Origin: Nocardia elegans NBRC 108235
GTDB lineage: Bacteria; Actinomycetota; Actinomycetes; Mycobacteriales; Mycobacteriaceae
NCBI RefSeq assembly: GCF_001612845.1
Contig: NZ_BDBF01000018.1
Location: 1-64,000, forward strand
Direction of reading: 5' to 3'
Length of the DNA: 64,000 nucleotides
The position numbers and the translations under genes were made by a program. The notes beneath the pieces are model-generated. The model saw nothing but the letters and a program-made list of their open reading frames with translations, was not told where the DNA came from and ran no database searches. Each line of letters starts with the position of its first letter. The stretch's first letter is position 1. Below are positions 33,931-41,471 of this stretch, piece by piece.

Positions 33931-34422
33931 CTACAGCGCCAGGCGCGCCAGCATATCCCGCGCCTGCTCGGCCACCTTCGGGTCGCACAGCACGTCGTAG
34001 CGGCCGGCGACCAGCTGCATGGTGGAGGCGAAGTCGCGGGTGCCGCGGGTGGCGGCGTACGGGATCACCGCCGAGATGAGCCCGAAGATGATGCCGCCGA
34101 CCAGGCCGACCACCAGCGGCCCGATCACGCCGCCCGTGGTGAACAGGCTCAGCAGCAACCCCAGGAACAGGCCCAGCCAGGCGCCCGAAACCATCCCGCC
34201 GCCAATGACTTTGCCCCAGGTCAGCCGGCCCAGCACTCGTTCGACCTGCATCAGATCGACACCCACGATGGTCATGTTCTCCACCGGGAACTGGTTGTCG
34301 GCCAGATAGTCGACCGCCCGCTGTGCCTCGGCGTAGGTCGGATAGGAGGCGACCGGCCACCCCGACGGCGGCGTCGGCAAGCCGGGCCGATTGCGATTCG
34401 GACTACCCAACGGATTGGTCAT
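33931..34422 (-). CDS. GSP17M-like general-stress membrane protein (Rv1234-like)
   Basis: 163 residues. A short Pro-rich tail, an N-terminal YflT/GSP17M domain (VASYPTYAEAQRAVDYLADNQFPVENMTIVGVDL in parts) and two Gly-rich hydrophobic segments (about 70-115). Counterparts in mycobacteria sit in the same position near corA and the MgtE-domain gene. The function is unknown; proteins of this type are stress-induced in Bacillus. It is 22 bases upstream of the SUFU-like gene on the same strand. The 160 bases between it and the MaoC gene hold nothing I can support. Confidence 0.8.
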   Translation of the reverse strand: MTNPLGSPNRNRPGLPTPPSGWPVASYPTYAEAQRAVDYLADNQFPVENMTIVGVDLMQVERVLGRLTWGKVIGGGMVSGAWLGLFLGLLLSLFTTGGVIGPLVVGLVGGIIFGLISAVIPYAATRGTRDFASTMQLVAGRYDVLCDPKVAEQARDMLARLAL

Positions 34423-34582
34423 AACTCCACGATCCTAGGTCGATATCGCCGCTGCGGCTGGATGCGACGACTCAGCGGCGCACCGCGTGTCCGATTTTAC
34501 CGCCGAAGGGCAGCACATCGGACATCGCGCCGCCGAGGATCACACCGGGTGGACCGCATGCATCGCCCCGGACGAGCCCGCC

Positions 34583-35632
34583 TCACGCCAAGCGGACCTC
34601 GGCGGTGGCCAGACCGAATATCTTGCGGCCCGCCGACTTCGCGACGACCACCACGACGGCGGTGCGGGTCTGCGGATCGAGGGATTTGATCCGGCCGGTG
34701 AATTCGACGACGCCCGCGGACCGAGCATCCACGATCGTGTAGTTCGACAGCCGCACCGCGTATCGGGTCAGCGCTCCGGGGTCGCCGAGCCATCCGGTGA
34801 CGAAGCCCGCGCCGAGCCCCATCGTGAGCATGCCGTGCGCGATGACGTCGGGCAGGCCCGCGAGCGCGGCGACGCCGTCGTGCCAGTGGATCGGATTGGC
34901 GTCACCCGAGACACCCGCGTAGTTCACCAGATCACCGCGTGTGACCCGCGCGGTGCGCGGCGGGAGCTCGTCGCCCACCGCGACCTCTTCGAAGCGAATG
35001 GCATTGTGCAGTACGCGCTTTCGCGACACCTCGCAGAAACGGTGGTCGCGGCGGGGCGCGACGGCGGCTTCCAGCACTTCCGCCTCGGAAAGCCCCTGCG
35101 CCGCCGACGGCGCCCCGACACCGTGCATGATCACCCGTTCGATCGCACCGCCGATACCCGCGTCGATGTCGTCGCCGGCGACACCGACCGCGGTCGTGTG
35201 CATCACGTGGACGACCTCGTCGAACTGATCGGTGAAGGTGTTGGTGACGGTGATCAGATCCTTTCCGGCGATGGTGCGCACCGCGGCGACCTCGACGTCG
35301 CTCATCAGACGGTCACCGGAGACCACCGGCCGATGGAACTCGAAGACCTGATCGGTCTGCACGTACACGTCGTAGCCGGTGATGACGCGTTCGAACAGCC
35401 GGCGATTGGCCAGCATCGCGGGAATCGACAGGAACGTGGGCGGCGCGACCACCGCGCCGTAGCCGTACTCCGCCGCGGCCGCCTCTCGCCAGTGCACCGG
35501 GCCGTGATCCTGCACCGCCCGGGCGTACTCGCGAATCTTCTCCCGCCCGACCTCGTAGTAGTCCTCGGCACGGTAGGCATATCCCACCAGGGACCGCGTG
35601 TATGCCGCCACATCCACGGTTAGCTCGGACAA
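34583..35632 (-). CDS. MaoC-family double hot-dog hydratase/dehydratase
   Basis: 349 residues made of two hot-dog domains: an N-terminal FAS1-type MaoC domain and a C-terminal MaoC domain carrying the hydratase motif (YAGVSGDANPIHWHDGVAA). It could be the fused (3R)-hydroxyacyl-ACP dehydratase HadAB type or a mesaconyl-CoA hydratase; the CoA-ester-lyase gene upstream favours the second or a related CoA hydratase. Start is a TTG at 35632, supported by GAGGAG six bases upstream (35639-35644). No better ATG or GTG with a ribosome binding site fits. Confidence 0.85.
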   Translation of the reverse strand: MSELTVDVAAYTRSLVGYAYRAEDYYEVGREKIREYARAVQDHGPVHWREAAAAEYGYGAVVAPPTFLSIPAMLANRRLFERVITGYDVYVQTDQVFEFHRPVVSGDRLMSDVEVAAVRTIAGKDLITVTNTFTDQFDEVVHVMHTTAVGVAGDDIDAGIGGAIERVIMHGVGAPSAAQGLSEAEVLEAAVAPRRDHRFCEVSRKRVLHNAIRFEEVAVGDELPPRTARVTRGDLVNYAGVSGDANPIHWHDGVAALAGLPDVIAHGMLTMGLGAGFVTGWLGDPGALTRYAVRLSNYTIVDARSAGVVEFTGRIKSLDPQTRTAVVVVVAKSAGRKIFGLATAEVRLA

Positions 35633-35752
35633 GCCCCACTCCTCAACGCTCGGCTGCGCTGGAGCGTATGCACGCCGGAGCCACCGGTCGCCGGATCCGC
35701 CTACCTTTCAGAAGGTTTCACGACACGCGGGCGGGCCGATTGTGAGTTGTCG

Positions 35753-36700
35753 CTATGCCTGCGGCGGGACGAAACTCGTGGTGCGGGCCATCCCCGCGGC
35801 CCGGCCCTTCTCCGCGACGACCTGCGCCATCTTCGCGCTGGCCTCGTCGATCATCTCGTCGCCGAGCATGACCGCGCCGCGGGCGCCGCCGGCGGTCGAG
35901 GTGTGATACGCGTAGGCGTCGAGGATTTCCTCGGCGCGGTCGTAATCGGCCTGGCGCGGGCTGAAGATCTCGTTGCACGCCTCGACCTGTGTGGGGTGCA
36001 GCACCCATTTGCCGTCGAAACCGAGGGCCGCGGTGCGGGATGCGGCGCGGCGGAAGCCGTCGAGATCGCGGATCTGCAGATAGGGACCGTCGATGGCCTG
36101 CAGGCCGTGGGCCCGGGCGGCGAGCAGGATGGTCATCAGAATGTGGTGGTAGGCGTCGCCGGGCGCGTAGCCCTCGGGCTGTTCACCGACCACCAGGGTG
36201 CGCATATTGATACTGGCCATGAAGTCGGCGGGACCGAAGACCAGGGTCTGCACGCGCGGACTGGCGGTGGCGATCTCGTCGATGTTGCGCAGTCCCTGCG
36301 CGTTCTCGATCTGTGGCTCGATGCCGATGCGGCCCACCTCGAGGCCGTTGGCCTTCTCCAGCTGGGTCAGCAGCAGATCGAGCGCGCGCACCTGGGCGCC
36401 GTCGAGCACCTTGGGCAGCAGAATCGCGTCCAGATCGCGGCCTGCGCCCTCGACCACCGAAATGACGTCGGCGTAGGTCCATTCCGTCGTCCAGTCGTTG
36501 ACCCGCACCACCTTGATCTGATTGCCCCAGCCGGGGGAGTTCAGCGCGGCGACGATATTGGCGCGGGCGGCGGCCTTGGCGGGCGGAGCGACGGCATCCT
36601 CGAGGTCGAGAAAGATCTCGTCGGCGGGCAAACCCTTGGCCTTGTCGATCATCCGAAGATTACTGCCGGGTACGGCTAGCACCGATCGACGCGTTGACAT
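35753..36700 (-). CDS. CitE-like CoA-ester lyase (malyl/citramalyl-CoA lyase family)
   Basis: 315 residues of the HpcH/HpaI aldolase superfamily. N-terminal VLAVPGSNLRMI, metal-site FLDLEDAVAP, central GIEPQIENAQGL and FGPADF, and GKWVLHPTQVEACN are all seen. Likely a TIM-barrel lyase that splits a hydroxyacyl-CoA such as methylmalyl- or citramalyl-CoA. AGGAG lies 7 bases before the ATG at 36700. Co-oriented with the MaoC hydratase gene 120 bases downstream and divergent from the MgtE-domain gene. Confidence 0.9.
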   Translation of the reverse strand: MSTRRSVLAVPGSNLRMIDKAKGLPADEIFLDLEDAVAPPAKAAARANIVAALNSPGWGNQIKVVRVNDWTTEWTYADVISVVEGAGRDLDAILLPKVLDGAQVRALDLLLTQLEKANGLEVGRIGIEPQIENAQGLRNIDEIATASPRVQTLVFGPADFMASINMRTLVVGEQPEGYAPGDAYHHILMTILLAARAHGLQAIDGPYLQIRDLDGFRRAASRTAALGFDGKWVLHPTQVEACNEIFSPRQADYDRAEEILDAYAYHTSTAGGARGAVMLGDEMIDEASAKMAQVVAEKGRAAGMARTTSFVPPQA

Positions 36701-36737
36701 GGGCGGCTCCTGAATCGTCTCGCGGGGCGGCACCACA

Positions 36738-36743
36738 TAGCCT
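36738..36743 (+). promoter_or_regulatory. -10 hexamer of the leaderless MgtE-domain gene
   Basis: TAGCCT lies 7 bases before the ATG at 36751, which has no ribosome binding site. Confidence 0.6.
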
Positions 36744-36750
36744 TGCACTT

Positions 36751-38103
36751 ATGGCAGCAACGAAAGTTTTCGCCGCCAGGCTGGCGGGCCTGGTGGTACT
36801 GGGTCCGGACGGCGAGTCTATCGGCCGTCTGCGGGACGTGGTGATCTCCATCCGCTACGACCGCCAGCAACCCCGGGTGCTGGGACTGCTGGTCGAATTA
36901 CCCACGCGCAAACGTATTTTCGTCCCGATGCTGCGGGTCAACGCGATCGAGCCGAACTCGGTCAACCTCAACACCGGCACCGTGAGCCTGCGCCGCTTCG
37001 AACAGCGGCCCGGCGAAATGCTGGCGTTGGCGCAGGTGCTCGACTCCAAGGTGCGCGTCGTCGACCCCGAACTGCCGGACCTGGAAGGGGTGGACGTCTT
37101 CGTCGTCGACCTCGGCATCGAACAGAGCCGCACCCGCGACTGGGTGCTCTCACGGGTGGCGGTGCGCGGACATCGGCGCCTGGGCCGGCGGCGCGAGGTG
37201 CACGTGGTCGAGTGGTCGGATGTGCGCGGGCTGACCCAGCACGAACTGAATCTGCCCGGTCAGGACGTCACCCAGCTGCTCGGCCAGTTCGAGGGCCTGC
37301 GCCCGGCCGACGTGGCGCATCTGCTGCGCGAACTGCCCGAGAAGCGCCGGATCGAACTGGCCCGGGCCCTCGACGACGAACGACTCGCCGACGTCGTGCA
37401 GGAACTTCCGGAGAACGACCAGGTCGACGTGCTGCAGAACCTGGGTGTCGAACGCGCGGCCGATCTACTCGAGGCGATGGACCCCGACGACGCCGCCGAC
37501 CTGCTCGGCGAGCTGCCCACCGGCGAGGCCGAGGCGCTGCTGGCGCTGATGGATCCGGAGGAATCGGAGCCGGTGCGACGCCTGCTCGAATATTCGCCCT
37601 ATACCGCGGGCGGCATGATGACGCCGCGCCCAGTGGTCCTCACCCCCGCGGCGACCGTCGCGGAAGCGCTGGCCCGCATCCGCGATCCCGATCTGACACC
37701 GGCGCTGGCCTCGATGGTGTTCGTCGTGCGCCCGCCGACGGCCACGCCGACCGGGCGCTACCTGGGCTGCGTGCACACTCAGGCGCTGCTACGGGAGCCG
37801 CCCGCGACGCTGGTGGGCGGCCTGGTCGACAGCGATCTGACCCAGTTGCATCCCGATGCCGCGCTCACCGCGGTCACCCGCTATTTCGCGACCTACAACC
37901 TGGTCTGCGGGCCGGTGGTGGACGAGGAGAATCACCTGCTCGGCGCGGTGAGCGTCGACGACGTGCTGGATCATCTGCTGCCCGAGGACTGGCGCGAACA
38001 GGATGAGGACGCCTCCGAGCCGGCGAGCACCATTCATTCGATCGCGGCGGCGGGCCGCGCGGCGGAGGCAGGGCAAGCGGCGGCCGGAAAGGCGAAAGCA
38101 TGA
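36751..38103 (+). CDS. PRC-barrel/MgtE N-domain/CBS protein (Rv1232c-like)
   Basis: 450 residues: a PRC-barrel-like N-terminus (LVVLGPDGESIGRLRDVVISI), a middle MgtE intracellular N domain of repeated alpha-superhelix units (LRPADVAHLLRELPEKRR; ADLLEAMDPDDAADLLGELP), and paired CBS domains (about 290-430). It lacks the membrane domain of the MgtE Mg2+ channel, so it is likely a soluble Mg2+- or nucleotide-sensing regulator. Followed with a 4-base overlap by a DUF1003 membrane-protein gene, and near corA. Confidence 0.9.
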   Translation: MAATKVFAARLAGLVVLGPDGESIGRLRDVVISIRYDRQQPRVLGLLVELPTRKRIFVPMLRVNAIEPNSVNLNTGTVSLRRFEQRPGEMLALAQVLDSKVRVVDPELPDLEGVDVFVVDLGIEQSRTRDWVLSRVAVRGHRRLGRRREVHVVEWSDVRGLTQHELNLPGQDVTQLLGQFEGLRPADVAHLLRELPEKRRIELARALDDERLADVVQELPENDQVDVLQNLGVERAADLLEAMDPDDAADLLGELPTGEAEALLALMDPEESEPVRRLLEYSPYTAGGMMTPRPVVLTPAATVAEALARIRDPDLTPALASMVFVVRPPTATPTGRYLGCVHTQALLREPPATLVGGLVDSDLTQLHPDAALTAVTRYFATYNLVCGPVVDEENHLLGAVSVDDVLDHLLPEDWREQDEDASEPASTIHSIAAAGRAAEAGQAAAGKAKA

Positions 38104-38708
38104 GTGAGCGCAGCGAACGCGCTGCCCGTCCGGACAAGCCGATCGCGCGGCAGCGCCTGGAGACCCCGGTCGAATCGCGGTTCCGGTTCGAGATCGACGC
38201 CGAAGCGGTGGCGCGGGGCAGTGAGACGGTGGCCCGGTTCCTGGGAACCGGCCGATATCTGCTGTTGCAGTCCGTCGTGGTCGTGGTCTGGATCGGGCTC
38301 AATGTCTTCGCGGTCAGCCTGCAGTGGGATCCGTATCCGTTCATCCTGCTCAACCTGGCCTTCTCCACCCAGGCCGCATATGCCGCACCGCTCATCCTGC
38401 TGGCCCAGAACCGGCAGGACAACCGCGACAAGGTATCTCTGGAGGAGGATCGCCGCCGCGCGGCACAAACCAAGGCCGACACCGAATTCCTGGCACGGGA
38501 GCTGGCGGCGCTGCGGATCGCGGTGGGCGAGGTGGCCACACGCGACTATCTGCGCCGCGAACTCGAAGACATCAAGGACGCTCTGGCGCGGCTCCAACTA
38601 CACACGCCCCTGGACGACGAAGATGCTGTCGAGACGGCGAAGACCAAGAAAAGTACCGATCGAAAGAGGGGTCGAGTACCGATTTCGCCTCAAATAGATG
38701 GCGGCTGA
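38100..38708 (+). CDS. DUF1003 membrane protein (Rv1231c-like)
   Basis: 202 residues with two membrane helices (about 50-72 and 80-100) and the DUF1003 pattern WIGLNVF ... WDPYPFILLNLAFSTQAAYAAPLILLAQNRQ, then a charged coiled-coil tail. The ATG overlaps the stop of the MgtE-domain gene by 4 bases (ATGA). The function is unknown. Coupling to the MgtE/CBS protein suggests a partnership at the membrane, perhaps in Mg2+ homeostasis. Confidence 0.9.
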   Translation: MSERSERAARPDKPIARQRLETPVESRFRFEIDAEAVARGSETVARFLGTGRYLLLQSVVVVVWIGLNVFAVSLQWDPYPFILLNLAFSTQAAYAAPLILLAQNRQDNRDKVSLEEDRRRAAQTKADTEFLARELAALRIAVGEVATRDYLRRELEDIKDALARLQLHTPLDDEDAVETAKTKKSTDRKRGRVPISPQIDGG

Positions 38709-38814
38709 CCGCAATTATCGATAACAAGGTGCTGACCGACAGGTAACCTGGATCACGTTGTCCGTGGCGGCCCCGCGCGAATCAGGTCGCTCAACGACTA
38801 CGAGGGGATTGGTT

Positions 38815-40329
38815 GTGCCGATGCGAATATCTGGACCGATTACCGTATCGGCGCTGGTGGTTGCGGGTTTGATGGCTACAGGTTCGGCGGCGCACACGAC
38901 CGCGCGAACCAGTGCGCCCAAGACGGCCGAGGCGCGCTTGGCGGCAGCAAGCTCCCCCACCGACGCCGGCAACTCCGACCCCGAGGCGGTGGGGCTGGTA
39001 CCGGCCGCTCCCGAACCTCCTCGCAAACTCAGAGCTATGACGGCGCCCGCGGATGGGGCGCCGTTGTTCGGCGGTACCGTGCCGCTGCGGGACATCGCGT
39101 TGCCGGGCGGTAGCGGAGCCTTCGGAATTCCGGAGATCGTGCTCGCCGCCTATCGCAATGCCGAACTGACACTGCAGTCCTCGGAGCCGAACTGCGGTCT
39201 GAGTTGGAGCCTGCTCGCCGGGATCGGGCGCATCGAGTCCAATCACGCCGGGCACGGCCGCACCGACGCCGCGGGCACGACCATCGGCACCATCTACGGA
39301 CCGTCGCTGGACGGCACGCTGCCGGGTAACGAGGTCATCAAGGCCGCCGACGGCAATTTCGTGCGGGCGGTCGGCCCGATGCAGTTCCTGCCCGGCACCT
39401 GGTCGCTGTACGCGTCCGACGGTAACGGCGACGGCGTCGCGGATCCGAACAACGTCTTCGACGCGTCGCTGGCCGCGGGCAAGTACCTGTGCTCGGGCGG
39501 GCTGAATCTGCGTGACCCGCAGCAGGAACTGCGCGCGGTCCTGCGCTACAACAACTCCATGGCCTACGCCGCCAACGTGCTGAGCTGGGCCAATGCCTAC
39601 AAGACCGGCGGCGCGCCGACCCAGGTGCAGATCTCGCCCGATCTGATTCCGCCGGGCACGATGCAGGCCCCGCCCGCGGGCCCGGACATCCTCGCCGCCA
39701 ACGGCAGCATTCCGACCACCACCGCGCCGCCGTCGCAGGCCACCACCACCGTGCCGACGCCGCAGCAGCCGACCCAGGTGATGATCAATATTCCGGGGCT
39801 GCCGCCGATTCCGTGCGGCATCTTCTGCCCGCCGCCGAAGCCGAATCCGTGCGATCCGGCCGTGGTGCCGGCGCCGATGCCGCAACCCGGGCAACCCGCA
39901 CAACCGGCCGCACCCGCGCAGACTCAGCGCTGGGCGGCGGGCGACCCGGTGCGCCCGTTCGATCCGCAGGCCGCCGAGGGCAAGCCCGTCGATCCGAACG
40001 CGCCCGCGAATCAGCCCGCGAATCAGAATGCGGCCCCGGCCGATCCGAACGCACCGAAGCCGGCGGCCCCGGCGTGCACGCAGCCACAGGGCCAGCCGGC
40101 GCCCGGCAGCCAACCCGGGGCACCGGCACAGCCGGACGGGGCACCGGCACCGGCCGCGCCCGAGCAGCAGTCGCAAACGCCTTCCAAGACACCGGAACCC
40201 GGCCCGGAGGCTGCCGCGCCCGCACCGGCGGCGCCGCCGAGCCCGACCCAGCAGCCGGGAATCACGCTGCCGTTCGGAATCGTCGTCCCGCTGCCCGTCC
40301 TGCCGGGTCCGCCGGCGCCGCCGCAGTAG
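38815..40329 (+). CDS. Secreted lytic-transglycosylase-like protein with long Pro-rich tail
   Basis: 504 residues. Signal peptide (1-28), SLT-like domain (about 105-280) with candidate catalytic Glu141 (LLAGIGRIESNHAGHG), AVGPMQFLPGTW and DPNNVFDASLAAGKYLCSGG, then a 210-residue Pro/Ala/Gln tail likely to span or bind the cell wall. Probably cleaves peptidoglycan glycan strands outside the membrane. GAGGGG lies 7 bases before the GTG at 38815, better placed than for the ATG at 38821. A paralogue with the same domain but no tail follows. Confidence 0.9.
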   Translation: MPMRISGPITVSALVVAGLMATGSAAHTTARTSAPKTAEARLAAASSPTDAGNSDPEAVGLVPAAPEPPRKLRAMTAPADGAPLFGGTVPLRDIALPGGSGAFGIPEIVLAAYRNAELTLQSSEPNCGLSWSLLAGIGRIESNHAGHGRTDAAGTTIGTIYGPSLDGTLPGNEVIKAADGNFVRAVGPMQFLPGTWSLYASDGNGDGVADPNNVFDASLAAGKYLCSGGLNLRDPQQELRAVLRYNNSMAYAANVLSWANAYKTGGAPTQVQISPDLIPPGTMQAPPAGPDILAANGSIPTTTAPPSQATTTVPTPQQPTQVMINIPGLPPIPCGIFCPPPKPNPCDPAVVPAPMPQPGQPAQPAAPAQTQRWAAGDPVRPFDPQAAEGKPVDPNAPANQPANQNAAPADPNAPKPAAPACTQPQGQPAPGSQPGAPAQPDGAPAPAAPEQQSQTPSKTPEPGPEAAAPAPAAPPSPTQQPGITLPFGIVVPLPVLPGPPAPPQ

Positions 40330-40353
40330 TCGCTCGATACCCCCGCTGCGATC

Positions 40354-40381
40354 CGAAACCCCCGCTGAGGCGGGGGTTTCG
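40354..40381 (+). terminator. Terminator between the two transglycosylase genes
   Basis: Perfect 12-bp stem (40354-40365 with 40370-40381) and TGAG loop ending in a short T run. It isolates the second gene, which must have its own promoter. Confidence 0.9.
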
Positions 40382-40399
40382 ACGTAAACGGGACAGGCG

Positions 40400-40416
40400 G
40401 TCACGAAGCAGTAACG
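40400..40416 (+). promoter_or_regulatory. MtrA-like direct repeat upstream of the second transglycosylase gene
   Basis: GTCACG-N5-GTAACG, 11-bp period, resembling the tandem GTNAC sites of the actinobacterial response regulator MtrA, which controls cell-wall hydrolases. A weaker GTCACG-N5-CTCACA pair follows at 40452-40468. Confidence 0.45.
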
Positions 40417-40493
40417 AAAAGGTCTCGGATGCGGTAATCTGATCTCGTTGTGTCACGAAAAGCTCACAGCGAGCATTGGAGGGTCACCACATC

Positions 40494-41330
40494 GTGGGAC
40501 GTCACCGTAAGCAGCCGGCCACCCCTGTCCGGCGCGGATCCGTTATCGCTCTGACCGGACTCGTCCCCGCGGGACTCGTCGCCGTCGGCGCCTCTGCCGC
40601 CGAGGTCAACACCGGCGAATTCACCGCTGTGGCTCTGCCGCAACACACTCCGGACGCCCAGCAGGCCGTCGACCAGCAGGCCGCGCCGGACGAAATGATG
40701 CGCGCCGCAAAGCATCCCGGCCCGCCGATCGTGAAAACCGTTGCGCAGCCGGAAGGCCGGGTCGCCGCCGATCTGCCGCCGGGGCCCAACGGTATGCCCG
40801 GCATCGCCTACGCGGCGTACCAGAACGCGGAACGCATTCTGGCCCAGGAGGAACCGGACTGCCACATGCCGTGGTCGGTGCTTGCGGGTATCGGACAGGT
40901 CGAATCGCATCACGCCTACGGCAAGGCCGATTCCAAGGGTGTCGCGCTCGACCCGATCTACGGGCCCGTCCTCGACGGCAGCCTGGCGGGCAACAACGTC
41001 GTGCACGCGAACGGCGACGACCTCGACGGCGGCATGCAGGGCTTCACCCGGGCGGTCGGCCCGATGCAGTTCCTGCCCGAGACGTGGCGCAAATTCGCCG
41101 GAGACGGCGACGGCGACGGCATCGCCGATCCGCAGAACCTGTTCGACGCCGCCCTGACCGCGGGCAACTACCTCTGCTCGGGCGGGCTGGACATGACGGA
41201 TCTGTCGCAGCAGTCCAAGGCGATCATGCGCTACAACAACTCGATGGCCTACGTCGCCAATGTGATGGCGTGGGAGGTCGCGTACCGCACGGGTGTGGCG
41301 CCCAAGCCCAGCCAGCTGCCGCGTATCTGA
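40494..41330 (+). CDS. Secreted lytic-transglycosylase-like protein
   Basis: 278 residues. An Arg-rich signal peptide (1-36), a spacer, then the same SLT-like domain as the preceding protein (about 100-278): candidate catalytic Glu137 (LAGIGQVESHH), AVGPMQFLPETW, DPQNLFDAALTAGNYLCSGG. Two conserved Cys near 123 and in the CSGG motif may pair. GGAGGG lies 10 bases before the GTG at 40494. Similar to Rv1230c by position and domain. Preceded by its own terminator and a putative MtrA box. Confidence 0.9.
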   Translation: MGRHRKQPATPVRRGSVIALTGLVPAGLVAVGASAAEVNTGEFTAVALPQHTPDAQQAVDQQAAPDEMMRAAKHPGPPIVKTVAQPEGRVAADLPPGPNGMPGIAYAAYQNAERILAQEEPDCHMPWSVLAGIGQVESHHAYGKADSKGVALDPIYGPVLDGSLAGNNVVHANGDDLDGGMQGFTRAVGPMQFLPETWRKFAGDGDGDGIADPQNLFDAALTAGNYLCSGGLDMTDLSQQSKAIMRYNNSMAYVANVMAWEVAYRTGVAPKPSQLPRI

Positions 41331-41348
41331 GCCGGACGGTGACGGGCC

Positions 41349-41384
41349 CAGGCTGCCGCCTCCGGCCTCGTCGCTCCGGTCGCT
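41349..41384. repeat. 36-bp dispersed repeat, copy A
   Basis: Begins CAGGCTGCCGCC and ends CCGGTCGCT. Identical over 36 bases to copy B 75 bp away; a 17-base core recurs at 29380 and a diverged copy at 17030. Confidence 0.85.
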
Positions 41385-41423
41385 GTGTCTATGGCGACCT
41401 ACGCGGCGGCCTCCGGGGTTACG

Positions 41424-41459
41424 CAGGCTGCCGCCTCCGGCCTCGTCGCTCCGGTCGCT
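41424..41459. repeat. 36-bp dispersed repeat, copy B
   Basis: Exact match to copy A. It ends at the first base of the TAGACT hexamer that serves the mrp gene, so it forms the upstream half of that promoter. Confidence 0.85.
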
Positions 41460-41464
41460 AGACT
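41459..41464 (+). promoter_or_regulatory. -10 hexamer of leaderless mrp
   Basis: TAGACT lies 7 bases before the ATG at 41472; no Shine-Dalgarno sequence. Confidence 0.65.
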
Positions 41465-41471
41465 CACGGCT

